Below, piece by piece: positions 6,947-17,400 of a DNA stretch of 44,805 nucleotides; position 1 is the stretch's first letter, and every line of letters begins with the position of its first letter. A program made the translations under genes and the position numbers. Below the pieces are notes generated by a model. That model was given only the letters and a program-made list of their open reading frames with translations. It was not told the DNA's origin and searched no databases. Source of the stretch: Methanomassiliicoccales archaeon (GTDB lineage Archaea; Thermoplasmatota; Thermoplasmata; RBG-16-68-12; SOIM01); NCBI GenBank assembly GCA_030593295.1, contig JAUVHO010000012.1, positions 1 to 44,805 of the forward strand, read 5' to 3'.

Positions 6947-6953
6947 TATAAAG
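6947..6953 (-). promoter_or_regulatory. TATA box of the preQ0 operon
   Basis: CTTTATA on the minus strand, centred about 28 nt before the queD ATG at 6922. Confidence 0.55.
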
Positions 6954-6989
6954 ATATCTGAATTATGAGATTTCCAGGGTACTGATTAA

Positions 6990-7756
6990 CTAGTCAACAA
7001 CTATGAGCGAGTTGATCTCCTTTTGAAGCTCCAGGGCTTTTGAAACATCCAATGGCGAGCGGACAGTCATAACAATTCCAGAGGAATTGGATCCAGATTC
7101 ATGGACCTGAATTGAGATATCGTGACCTTTGATTTTCAGCACAGGAACTAGTCCCCTTCTCTTTGAACCCTCCGCGATCTCAGAATATTGCAGGTTCAGA
7201 ACTCCCAAGCTAGTTTCCAGGACCTTGTCAAGGTCCTTCTTGGTAATCCTGAATTGCCCCGTCCATTTTCGACGATTCTCATATTTCTTATCCAAGTGTC
7301 GGAATATTAGGAACGTCACAGGAAGCATAATGGCACTCTCCACGCCAAGGACAACCGGTGGCCAGAAGGTTCCAGGCTCATCGAAAATGTTAATCCCGAG
7401 TGGATATCCAGTAGCAACCCGAAGTAGAACAGATGCAGAATTGATAGCCCAACAAGAGAAGAGAAGACTGAGTAGCCAACCCATTGAATCGATTGTTTCA
7501 AGTCAACCCTATCGAGATCAAGCCAGAAACCGTAACTCAGCTTCGTGACGCGACGTTCGTATGCATAGCTGAATACTCCGAATCCCAAGAAAAGGGCAAT
7601 GTACAAGAGAAGAATGCTGGGGTCGAAGAATATTATTAGATTTGTGAGAATTGGCAAAGTCACAAAGAATAGGAACAAACCCCAGCCCACCATCCAATGA
7701 AATGATATCAGCTTGGAGACGTATGATGATTCTCGGTCTTCTCGTGGCTGAGGCAT
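6990..7756 (-). pseudogene. Membrane protein interrupted by a frameshift
   Basis: Two overlapping minus-strand frames make one protein if joined. The upstream frame gives about 90 residues with two hydrophobic segments (WGLFLFFVTLPILTNLIIFF and ILLLYIALFLGFGVFSYAY). The downstream frame continues with two more (around SASVLLRVATGYPLGI and VVLGVESAIMLPVTFLIF) and a soluble C-terminal domain (from about DKKYENRRKW to the end at 6990). Removing one copy of the 5-bp unit at 7454-7466 restores a single frame of 253 codons. I start it at the ATG at 7756, which has GGGTGA 5-6 nt upstream; a TTG at 7795 overlapping the dph2 stop is possible. Base composition is more AT-rich than the neighbours. The family is not recognised. 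It could be a real inactivation, a phase-variable switch or an assembly error. Confidence 0.6.
7454..7466. repeat. Short 5-bp tandem repeat at the frameshift
   Basis: AAGAG-AAGAG-AAG on the plus strand (CTT-CTCTT-CTCTT in the coding direction), 2.6 copies. Loss of one 5-bp unit puts the two halves of the membrane protein in the same frame, so this slippage-prone repeat is the likely site of the mutation. Confidence 0.6.
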
Positions 7757-7791
7757 ACCTTCACCCTGTATTGGGAGAACTGCTTTGAAGT

Positions 7792-8781
7792 TCAAGCCTC
7801 CGAGGGGGGTTCTAGAATCTCATCAAACGCATAATCCTCCCACTTCCTCTCACCCAGGACAATCTCGAGTTCCGGCGGTGTGATGATGGGCTTCTTATGC
7901 AGGGCATAGTCGTCGATGGCGATACGCGGACAGGCCACTGAAACGAAAGCGTCCACATCAAGACCGAGGAGATTATCTGGATTGAGATTGTCCAGCAGGA
8001 ACAGAACTGCCTTCTTCCCGTTCTTCTCAAGGTCTTCCTTTATCTTGCGAGCCAAACCAAACCGGTTCTGACCGCTTTTGGATGAAACGACGATTCCGAA
8101 CGCAGAGGCAGAGTCCAGGTCGGTGATGATGGCATGCCGTTGCCTGAGGATCCTGTCCCGGAACTCGGCCATGTCCCTGATCTCGTTCATCTCCGGATCG
8201 ACGACCAGGACGTCCTTTCCGGTAGCTATTGAAATCCCAAGGGGATGGAAATTCCCCTCTCCAACGTAAAGGAACTGTTCAACATCCTCAGAGACCGCTT
8301 TGGGAGCAGAGAAATTACATCCTAAAATCTGTCCGGGATAAGCGACTCGGGAGTCTCCTTCACCGACATAAACTTCCAGACCATTCTGTTCCAGGAATCC
8401 TTTGACGGTTGGCAAAGAAGGAACGTACTGAATAGCGGCCGTGATGGCGACGGACTTCTTCAGCTTGGGCAGAGCCTCCTCAAGCAGGGGCAGAAGGTCC
8501 AAGTCGGAAGAGAGCTCGATGAACAACACATCCTCATCTGGAGTGGAAATAGGTGCGTGACCAAAATGGACCAGCAGATCCCCACGGAAGGCGGTCAGGT
8601 CACAGGCCCCGTAGCACGGGTCCGCAGAGACGACCACCGTGACATTCCCTCTTTCTTCGAGTTTTTCAGCCACCCTGGTAGCATCTTTCTTCAGCCCTTC
8701 GGGCATCTGGAGGACGATGGTTCTGGATCCCCTCCTTTCGATCTCGTCTAGAATCCTCTGGATCTCCCAGTCAGAAATCAT
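7792..8781 (-). CDS. dph2: Diphthamide synthase Dph2 (archaeal homodimeric type)
   Basis: A 329-residue enzyme for the first step of diphthamide synthesis: transfer of the 3-amino-3-carboxypropyl group of SAM to a histidine of elongation factor 2 by an unusual radical mechanism. The three cysteines that hold the 4Fe-4S cluster, one per domain, are all present: C56 (DPCYGAC), C155 (LGCNFS) and C284 (VACPRIAIDD), at spacings matching the characterised archaeal enzyme. Length is typical. It follows mfnA after 8 bp and is probably in the same transcript. Confidence 0.95.
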   Translation of the reverse strand: MISDWEIQRILDEIERRGSRTIVLQMPEGLKKDATRVAEKLEERGNVTVVVSADPCYGACDLTAFRGDLLVHFGHAPISTPDEDVLFIELSSDLDLLPLLEEALPKLKKSVAITAAIQYVPSLPTVKGFLEQNGLEVYVGEGDSRVAYPGQILGCNFSAPKAVSEDVEQFLYVGEGNFHPLGISIATGKDVLVVDPEMNEIRDMAEFRDRILRQRHAIITDLDSASAFGIVVSSKSGQNRFGLARKIKEDLEKNGKKAVLFLLDNLNPDNLLGLDVDAFVSVACPRIAIDDYALHKKPIITPPELEIVLGERKWEDYAFDEILEPPSEA

Positions 8782-8789
8782 GGCTCTAC

Positions 8790-9926
8790 CTAACCTCCGC
8801 TTACATCCTCCAAATCGCGAACGAACGAATCAATAACTTGCCTGGTGACATGCGGCATTACCACCACTCTGAGACAATCAGGATGCCTTGACATTGACAC
8901 TTTCCAGTTCTTGCCATCCAGTTCCTCACGCACCTTTGCAGGATCATCAACGAGTATTCCGCATATGTTCATGACCGGCTCTATCGGGACGCCAAGACCA
9001 ATCCTCTTCACCTCGCTGGCCAGGTACATGGTGTTCTCCATGCACTTCTTGACAATCTCACGATAGCCTTCCCTGCCCAGGGTCCTGATTGCGAAGTACA
9101 ATGCAGCAACTCCAGCACTGCTTCGAGTTCCCAGTAATGAGGTTGAATGAAGACTAGTAAGATAGGGAGATTCCACCGCAATGCTCCGAAGGTCCTCTTC
9201 CTTTCTCAGCAGGAAGACGCTGGAAGGTATGGTCGACATGCCCATCTTGTGGCCATCCAGTACAAGTGAACTGACTCCGTCCAACTGGAAATCGAAGGGT
9301 CTGGTGGGATAGCCAAGCTCTTCCAGGAATGGTATGACGAACCCTCCAAAAGAAGCATCCACATGAAGGAATGTCTTATCTCCGCATATATCCGACAGTT
9401 GCTCGATCGGATCGATTGCCCCGAGTTCCGTTGAGCCAGCAGATGCGACCACAATGGCCGTGTCATCCGTGATTTTGTCCTCGACCTCTCCAACGTCCAT
9501 CTCGAAGTTCTCGTTCAAACCGACCTCCACCGGCTTCATCCGCAGAACGTCGCATGCCTTCAGCATCGAGAAATGAGCGTTCTCGCAGTAGACCACCTCG
9601 TTCTTCCCTGAAACGTTCCTGGCGACCCAGGCGGCGACTATGTTGCTCTCGGTCCCCCCAGCCTGTACCTGACCGTGGAAGTCGTTGCCGTGCAGGAGGC
9701 TTGATACCATTGAGAGTATCCTCTCTTCAAGTTGTTTGGTGCCTGGATACAGCCCAGGGTTCCCCAGATTGGACTCTATGAACTTGCAATGAACGTCAAC
9801 GGAGCCATCCATCGGTTTGGTGCACATGGACCCAAGCACCCGACCGTCCTCAAAGAGGAAGTCCTTCCCATGCGCCTCCTCCAGCTCCTCCATTGCCTTC
9901 TCGAAGCTCGCTCCTTTCTCCTCCAT
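8790..9926 (-). CDS. mfnA: PLP-dependent L-tyrosine/L-aspartate decarboxylase (MfnA family)
   Basis: A 378-residue group II decarboxylase. It has GGTESN (90-95) at the phosphate end, HVDASFGG (188-195) with the cofactor-stacking Asp, and the PLP lysine K227 in LDGHKMG. The archaeal MfnA family makes tyramine for methanofuran in methanogens, and beta-alanine for coenzyme A in species without methanofuran. Nothing in this window indicates methanogenesis, so aspartate decarboxylase is the more likely activity, but the choice rests on genome context outside the window. It lies 3 bp after the PEP-synthase-like gene and 8 bp before dph2. Confidence 0.88.
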   Translation of the reverse strand: MEEKGASFEKAMEELEEAHGKDFLFEDGRVLGSMCTKPMDGSVDVHCKFIESNLGNPGLYPGTKQLEERILSMVSSLLHGNDFHGQVQAGGTESNIVAAWVARNVSGKNEVVYCENAHFSMLKACDVLRMKPVEVGLNENFEMDVGEVEDKITDDTAIVVASAGSTELGAIDPIEQLSDICGDKTFLHVDASFGGFVIPFLEELGYPTRPFDFQLDGVSSLVLDGHKMGMSTIPSSVFLLRKEEDLRSIAVESPYLTSLHSTSLLGTRSSAGVAALYFAIRTLGREGYREIVKKCMENTMYLASEVKRIGLGVPIEPVMNICGILVDDPAKVREELDGKNWKVSMSRHPDCLRVVVMPHVTRQVIDSFVRDLEDVSGG

Positions 9927-9929
9927 CTT

Positions 9930-10736
9930 CTAGCGCTCCGTTACCACGATCTTGGTGGGGTAGAGAGATGCCACGTAGAAGGAGTTCCTCACAAGATACC
10001 ATTCCACCACCATCTCCTCCCCGCACTCTTCCAGGATCTTCTTCCCGATGGTTGACAACCTGGACACCTGCGTCTCGGTCAGCTTATGGGCATCCCACGA
10101 ATCCTCCTCGACATCAATGCGCTCAACCTCCTTCTCGCCCAGTACCCACTTCTTCTGCTGCTCAGTGTTGGCGTGATAGGTCTGCTCCCCCTCCGTGTTG
10201 ACGATGAAACTGTCCGCGTCCTCGAGATTCAACGGAAGGCCATGAACAGCGATGATCCTGGTGTCCTTCTCCGACTGGGTGAGGCGCCCTGAGGACTTCG
10301 CGTCGAAGAGCTTCTGGACGATAATGGACAAGTCGAACTGAGGGACCCCCATCCGTTCCCTGGTCTTGACCTCTTCATCTACGTAGAACGATCTCATGAG
10401 CGAGTCCACAGCCACAATGGTGCTGGACTTGGATTCGGCCGTGGAGAAAGGAGGCGGAGAATATTCGTATGAAGCACTCGAGAGAATCCTGGTAACCGGT
10501 GACTCCAGCTCATCGAACCTCTTGGCGATGTCCATCTCGATCTCCCATGGAATGTGCTTTCCATCGGGCATGCCATCGTCCTCGACCAGATCCCTGAATA
10601 CCGAACTTGAGATGATGAACATGGGGGGAAGGGTCACCTTCTTCCTGATAAGGGACAATCGCTGACCCAATAATCCGTAGAGGCTCCAATCCTCGATATC
10701 CAGATCAACCAGATTGAGAATCTCTCTGCCCTTCAT
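9930..10736 (-). CDS. Degenerate PEP-synthase/PPDK N-terminal (ATP-grasp-like) domain protein
   Basis: A 268-residue protein that follows the order of blocks in the pyruvate-binding ATP-grasp domain of PEP synthase. These are a LLGQRLSLIRKKVTLPPMF start (compare GGKGxxLGEL...PVPPGF), SSASYEYSP (compare RSSAxxED), IIVQKLFDAKSSG (compare VVVQxMVxxxxSG) and a C-terminal YLVRNSFYVASLYP (compare WAxDxxxxYxLQSRP). The key glycines and the arginine before SS are missing, and it is shorter than the roughly 330-360-residue domain. It is therefore probably not a normal phosphotransferase and may be a binding or regulatory relative. The assignment rests on my reading of motif order, not on a search. A TATA-like GTTTATTA about 28 nt upstream of the ATG suggests its own leaderless promoter. 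It precedes mfnA by 3 bp. Confidence 0.45.
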   Translation of the reverse strand: MKGREILNLVDLDIEDWSLYGLLGQRLSLIRKKVTLPPMFIISSSVFRDLVEDDGMPDGKHIPWEIEMDIAKRFDELESPVTRILSSASYEYSPPPFSTAESKSSTIVAVDSLMRSFYVDEEVKTRERMGVPQFDLSIIVQKLFDAKSSGRLTQSEKDTRIIAVHGLPLNLEDADSFIVNTEGEQTYHANTEQQKKWVLGEKEVERIDVEEDSWDAHKLTETQVSRLSTIGKKILEECGEEMVVEWYLVRNSFYVASLYPTKIVVTER

Positions 10737-10760
10737 TAATGCCCAAAATGAGTTGGTCGA

Positions 10761-10768
10761 TAATAAAC
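10761..10768 (-). promoter_or_regulatory. TATA-like box for the PEP-synthase-like gene
   Basis: GTTTATTA on the minus strand, centred about 28 nt before the ATG at 10736, in the 45-bp gap after the L10e gene. Confidence 0.4.
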
Positions 10769-10781
10769 TTGCCCAGTTCCA

Positions 10782-11300
10782 TCATGCGGCCGGTTCGCCG
10801 TTCCTGAGGACCTCTATCCTGCAGGGAGTTGGCACTTTGATCCCGGCCTTCCTGAGAGCCGATTTGGCGTGCTTAATGTGGCTGTCAGTTGTCCTGATGG
10901 TTATGATGGTCTGGCCGCGCCGGACCCTTGCAGCTGTTCCCACCAGGCTGCCGAAGGACCCTCTCATGCCGTCGGATATCCTGTCCGCCCCTGCACCCAC
11001 GGCCACCTTGTTCTCCCTGAGGACGTGATGCGGGTACACGACAATCTTGAGGTGGTAGTTGGATACCCCGGCCATCTTCTGGATGTACCTGTTGGCTGCG
11101 ATACGGGCGGCCTCCAAGGACATGTGTCTGACCTGGCAGGCCTCCTTGGCGATCAGGTTGATCTCAAGAGGAAACTCAGCCGTCTTGTTGCCCATCTCGT
11201 ACTGGACTATGCGGTTCCCTGGAACGCCTCCCATGTACTTCCTGCGGGTATACGCCTTACCCTTCATCTGTCTGTACATCTTGCCGGGTTTGTTAGCCAT
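10782..11300 (-). CDS. rpl10e: Large-subunit ribosomal protein L10e (uL16)
   Basis: A 172-residue protein with clear full-length similarity to archaeal L10e/uL16: YTRRKYMGGVPGNRI near the N-terminus, RHMSLEAARIAANRYI in the middle, HHVLRENKVAVGAGADRISDG and a basic C-terminal half. uL16 sits near the peptidyl-transferase centre and is added late in 60S/50S-type subunit assembly. It is notable that NMD3, the factor that works with uL16 in eukaryotic subunit maturation, is also in this window, though not adjacent. The ATG at 11300 has no strong ribosome-binding site. Confidence 0.97.
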   Translation of the reverse strand: MANKPGKMYRQMKGKAYTRRKYMGGVPGNRIVQYEMGNKTAEFPLEINLIAKEACQVRHMSLEAARIAANRYIQKMAGVSNYHLKIVVYPHHVLRENKVAVGAGADRISDGMRGSFGSLVGTAARVRRGQTIITIRTTDSHIKHAKSALRKAGIKVPTPCRIEVLRNGEPAA

Positions 11301-11337
11301 GCCTTTCGCCTGGGTTTGATAAGATACCAGATTCTGT

Positions 11338-11345
11338 ATTTAATC
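11338..11345 (-). promoter_or_regulatory. TATA-like box for L10e
   Basis: ATTAAATA on the minus strand, about 41 nt upstream of the L10e ATG. The rest of the 138-bp gap 11301-11438 after the giant gene shows no gene and no clear T-run terminator. Confidence 0.4.
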
Positions 11346-11438
11346 CTATTCTACGGATTCGAGCCTGAGAAGGTCTCTGGAAGGAGCAAGCTGAGCCCAT
11401 CAATCCCGTGCGCTTTGGAGAGATATCTTTCCTCAGAA

Positions 11439-14400
11439 CTATTCTTCAGGTTCCTCTCCCAGGATATCTTCCAGTTCCTTGGACAGGTCCTCGTCCTCTG
11501 CTGGAGCCTCTTCTTCCTCGGGCATTGGAGCGGTTCCCTCTTCTTCCTCTTCCTTCTTGGGACCTAGAACGAACCACATCAAGAAGATTATTATGGCGCC
11601 GATGAAGAGGACGGCCAATATGGTCACGTAGTCAGCGCCCTTGTTGATGTCGATGCTGATCTGTTCGTCGGCCCGGGTGTCCGTCCTTGTCGGATCGAAC
11701 GGATACATGTCGACTTCGTCCACCACGCCGTCATTGTCGTCGTCAGCGTCCGCGTTGTCGCCCATTCCGTCGCCGTCATGGTCGTACCACTCAGAGGGGT
11801 TGTACGGGAAGACGTCCACCGAGTCTTCGACTGAATCGCCGTCGCTGTCCTGGAAGCCGGTGTTGTTGTATGGTGAGGTGTCCACGATGTTTGGTATTCC
11901 GTCGCCGTCGATGTCTATGTCGGCGTTGTCCCCGACGCCGTCACCGTCGATGTCGCTCCATTCAAATGGATTGTCCGGGAATGCGTCCACGATATCCGGC
12001 ACGCCGTCACCGTCGTCGTCCGTGTCCACGGTGTTCCCGATGCCGTCGCCGTCCGTGTCGCGGGTCTCGGTGGGATCGTATGGGAAGTCGTCGTAGATGT
12101 CCGGTACGCCGTCGTTATCGTCGTCGATGTCGATTCCGTCGTGGAGTCCGTCGCCGTCGTTGTCTCCGGGCAGTAGTATTGCAATGGAACCGTTAGCGTT
12201 GAACGTTCCGATCGCGCTACCGGAGAACGGTCCCTGTCTGGCCCAGAAGGTATGAACCGCCTGACCGCTGAAGGATGTTCCTGTGTAGGTGATCAGAGTT
12301 CCGGCAACCGTCTCTCCGAGCACCGTCCCAGCAGCACTTGTGGTAGTGTAGAAGCTCTGGTACCAGAACTGGTCGTCCACGTAAACGACTATCCCGGGTC
12401 CAGCCGTCACGTTGTAGCCGTAACCCACGTAGACCTGAACGTCCACGTCCCACAGGACCTGTATCCTCTGGTTCCAGCCGTTGGCGACACCGGATGTGAT
12501 TCCATCTATGTACCAGAAGTTGATCAGTATCTGGCCGTCCCCGGCGAACGCATCGCCCAGCCTAGACGAGCTTCCCACGAACTCGGTCGAGTAGACGTCT
12601 ATCTGGATGTACGCTCCGTCGTTGTCTGCCATGTAGAAGCCGTAACCTCCCATCGAACCGTAGTTCAGCACGTGACAGTCTGTTATGTCGACCACGAGCA
12701 GGCCATATCCTGGGTTGTCCAGGTAGAAGAACGACAACTGCGAATCAGTGAAGGTGCTCTTCTTGATCTTCACGTTCATGACGTCCGAGCTGGAACTGAC
12801 CGGATTGTCGAAGTAGAATGTGTAGAATGTGTTGGTGACGAAAGTGTTGTCCACGTCCAGGGTGATTATGGAACCGCTCCCTTGGTAGTCGAAGTAGAAG
12901 CCGTAGAAGCCGTCCTCGAAGATGTTGTTGGTGATATCTATGTCGCTTATGGAGTTCCAGTCGGCATAGTCGAAGTAGAAGAATGTGACCCCGTAGTATG
13001 CCATCGGATCGCCCCTGAAGACGTTGTTGTCGATGTTCAGGTCCATGAGGCCCCAATAGACGTAGTCGACGTATACACCGCGGCCGGTGAGGTCCAGGAT
13101 GTTGTTCTGCCGGATGTTGATCACGCCCACGGTGAACATATCATCCCCGTAGACTGGGTCTTCCAGGTAAATGGCGTTCTGTACGCCGGTCAGGTCGTTG
13201 TTGATGATGTCAAGCACGTACGCCTGGTCCTCGAATCCGGAGAAGTACATCGCGGCCCACATGTTCCCGGTTATGGTGTTGCCCTGGATGAGGATGTAGG
13301 CGTCGTTCTCGGCGTACCAGCCGAACTCTATTCCGTAGCCGTTCCTCATATCGAGCAGGACGTTGTTCTCGACCAGTACCATGTTGGAGAGGTCGTAGTA
13401 GTAGATATCCCCGAGGTAGAATCCGTCCCACGAGTTGCTCATGGTGTTGTCCGTGACCGTTATGGTGGCCACGCTTCCGTCGTCGCCGTACGAGGTTCCT
13501 CCCAAGTACAGGATGTAGCTGTCCATGTCGTCGCCGTTGTTCCTGGTGAACTCGAAGTCCCAGATGCCTGCATAATCCACACCGCTGCTGATGTAGAATC
13601 CGTAGTTCGAACGGGAGAAATCGTTGTCCTGAACGAGCATGTCGGTGTCCAGGAACTCTTCAACACTGCCGATCCGGAAGGCGTAGCTCGTCAGATCGTT
13701 GAAGGTGTTGTTGCTCACGAACAGATAGAACACTCCCGGGAAGGCATCCGTGTAGTAGAAACTGCCTAGATAGAAGCCGTAATTGAAGGAGTCGTAGATG
13801 TCGCTGAACTGATTGTAGTGGAAGTTCATGATCACATTTCGTACGTCCCAGACCTCGTTGAGGTACAGACCGCGGTTGCCGAGGTTCTGGAAGGTGTTGT
13901 AGTTCATGTCGAAGTACAGGTAGGCGTCGTGGATCTGGGTGTCGTAGTAGATATAGTAAATGTACACACCGTAGTCCATCCAGTTGCTAATGGTGTTGGT
14001 GAAGTCATTGTACTCGATGGTGATCCACATACTGCGGAAATCATAGATCTCGGAACTATAGAACCCGTAACTACTGAGATCCGTGAAGGTGTTCCTGAGA
14101 ATGTTCAGGCGAAGATCGGAGTCGTAGTCTGTGTCGTAGTAGATCTCGTAGACATATATGCCATAGTCGAAGCCATTGAACATGTCAGAGAAGGAGTTGT
14201 CCAGGAAGTCCATGTAAACGTGCCTGATGCCATAGATGTCGGAGATCGAGATTCCCTCTTGATTCATGTTCTCGAAGTTGTTGTTGGTGACGTTCACCCA
14301 CAGATATGTGTCGTAGGCGTCGCTATCGTAGTAGAAATCGTTCAAGTAGATGCCGTATCCAGTGCGACTGTATTGCTGAACGTTGTAGAAGTTGTTGTTG

Positions 14401-17400
14401 TCAACGGTGACCCAGACCTGACGGAAATTGTACATGTCCTCGAAGTATATGCCAGTGCCCCACCAGTACAGGTTCCTGACCTCGTTGTTGAGGATGTTTA
14501 TCCGCAGTTCACCATCGGATGACGGATCGCTCAGTCCGATATCATCGCCGATGAACAGACCGATGTCGAAGCCGTTGTAGATGTCGCTGATGTAGTTGTT
14601 GAGAACGTCTGTCGTTACGAAGCGGTATTCGTATATGTCATAGATGACGAATCCATATTGGGTCAGATTCTCGAATCTGTTATTGGTGATTGCCAGATAG
14701 AAGTGGGTGTAATCAAGGTAGACGCCATATTCCGCTTCAGAGATGTACACACCATAATCCATCCAGTTGCTGATGGTGTTCCTGAAGTTGTTGTTGTCCA
14801 CCGTAATGGTGACGTTGCGGTAGTCGTAGAACTGGCCGAATCTGATTCCGGTGTGTCTCAAGTCGTGTATAGTATTGTCAATCACGTTGATCGTGAGGTC
14901 CGAATCATACTGGGTCGTGTAATAGACATTGCTGTTGAAGTAGAAGCCGTAGTCGAAGCCGCTGTAGATGTCGCTGAACTGGTTGTTGACTATGTTGATG
15001 AGGACGGTTCGGTAGTAGTATAGTTCATCGGCGATCCTGACGCCGGAGTAACTGATGTTCTCAAAGATGTTATTGGTCATGTCCAGTTGGAAAGTGGACA
15101 TGTAGTCCAAGTCGCCGTAGTAAATGGAGTTGAAGTATATTCCGTCATCCAGCCAGTTGCCGAGGGTGTTCCTGAAGACGTTATTGTCCACGACTATCAG
15201 AACATTCCTGAAATCCCCGATATTGTTAGCGAAGTACACGCCTCGGGAGCTCAGGTCCTGGAATGTATTCCCAGTGATTGTGAGCAAGAAGGAGCCGTCG
15301 TAGGGCGTGCTGTAGTAGATGTTGTTGTCGAAATACACTCCATAGTTGAAGTCGTTATAGACATCGACGTAGTAATTGTCCAGGATGTCAATATCAACAT
15401 TGCGGAAGTTGTAGATCAAGTTGATTCTGAAACCATAAGACGTCAGATTCTCGTACCTGTTGTTGGTGATGCCCAGCACGAAGTAGTTGTCGTAGCTATC
15501 GTCGTTGTAGAACACGTCCTGGAAGTAAACACCATGATCCAACCAGTTGCCCATTGAGTTGACAAAGATCGAGTCATGGACCTGGATGGTGACGTTGCGG
15601 AAGTCGTAGATGTTCCCTCCGAAGTAAACGCCGATGCTCATCATATCAAAGAACTGGTTCCTAACGGATGTGAAGTGGAAGAACCCGTCGTTATCGGTCG
15701 TGTAGAAGATTGGGTCTGTGAAGTATATGCCTCTGTCGAAGTTGTTGTAGATATCGCTGAAGTAGTTGTCGTGAGTGATTATCTCGACGGTGCTGTAGTA
15801 GTTGATCTGGCCTCCAACATGGATAGTCTGAGCGGTCAGGTCCCTCGCGTCGTTGTTTGAAATCTCGAAGTAGAGCGTATTTGCATAGCTACTGTCCCAG
15901 TACTCGAATCCCTGGAGGACGACGCCGTTGTCCATCCAGTTGCCGTTGGTGTTGTGGAACACGTTCTGAGATATCAGGACGTTGACGTTCCTATAACCTT
16001 GGAATTCGACTCCAATGAAGGTGGCGAAGTGAATCGCATCGACCGTCAGACTGTCAAATGTGTTGTTCACGATCGTTATGCTCAGAGAGTTGTCCAAGTC
16101 GGTCCTATCGATCCAGATGGGTCTGAGATAGATGCCTGTGTCCATGCCTCCGCTGAATGCGTTTGTGAAGACGTTGTCCTGGATATTGACGGTGGCATTC
16201 GCAAAATTGGCGAATTCCCAGCCCCAATTATTCTTGAACGTAATACCATCCCAGCCGAGGTCTCTGAACACATTTCCCGTTATGTCGATGTTCAAAGAGC
16301 TGTCGTACATGTTCGTGGAATAGAATATCTCGTAATACCAGTAGATGCCGTAATCCAGGTTGTTGAAGTCCATCAAGTTCTCGAAAACATTGTCGTGAAT
16401 CTGGACGTCCACGTGCCTGAAGCCGTAGGTTGGGCTCCATGAACCGAAGTGCATCCCGTACTCGGTCAGATCGCGGAATGTGTTCTCTCTTATGGAGTAG
16501 TAGAGGAAGTTGTCATAGTCGTTAGTGTCATAGTAGAACCCGCCCCACATAACGATGCCGTGGCCCATGAGGCTACCGATCCTGTTCTCGAATACGTTCC
16601 TCTCCACGACGTAGGTTACGTTCCTGAATCCGCCGATTGTGCCCCAGATGGCGACCGCATCTTCATCGAGATCAAAGAACCTGTTGGAATCGAAGGTCAG
16701 AGTGAGCGCGCTGGCTCGGCTCACGTCAGGGAAGCTTATGCCACCGGAGAAAACGATTCCGTACCTCATCCAGATGTTGACCCTGTTCTCGAAGAGGTTG
16801 TTCCTGAAGTCGAGGTTGACATTCGAATAGTCGGTAATGGTATTTTCGAAGCACACTCCATACTCCCGCAGCTCTATGAACTCATTATTGTCCATCAGCA
16901 AACTGAAGGAGCTGTCTTCTGCTGAGGTATAGTAGTACTGTCCGCCGAAATAGACTCCAGACCAGACCGTCCCGTAAGCGCTTCCGTTGAAATGATTGTT
17001 GGTGAATGTCATACTAAGGTCCTTGGAGACGGCCCATCCCCAGGTGCCGACGTAGATTCCGACATCGGTCAAATCGTAGAACTCGTTATTGTCGAATATC
17101 AGGACGGTGTCGCTGAGCTCTCCTGTGGCGCTATATTCAAACCCATCAATGAAGATTCCGAACTGAGTGAACCCGTTGCCAACGATCATGTTGCTGGAGA
17201 AGTCCATGACGACATGTCGGAATCCTTCCGCGTGAATGTAGAACGGGAAGGTTCCTATGTTGACGTAGACATTGTTGTAGGACATCACGTTCAAGTTGCG
17301 GTTAGAACCGACCTCTCCTACGAAGGCCCAGAACGCGAAGCCGAGGTCGTAGTCGAAGTCGGTGTCCAGGAGGAAGTTGCCGCTGACGAAGAGATCAATG

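Noticed and set aside
6923-6989. preQ1-type riboswitch before queD
   Set aside because: The TATA box lies 28 nt before the start codon, so there is no leader RNA to hold one.
12252-13769. Long plus-strand open frame (about 505 codons), and many others opposite the giant genes
   Set aside because: They are antisense shadows of the giant genes: valine/glutamate-rich reverse translations of Asn/Asp/Tyr repeats, with no ribosome-binding sites and breaks wherever the repeat pattern changes.
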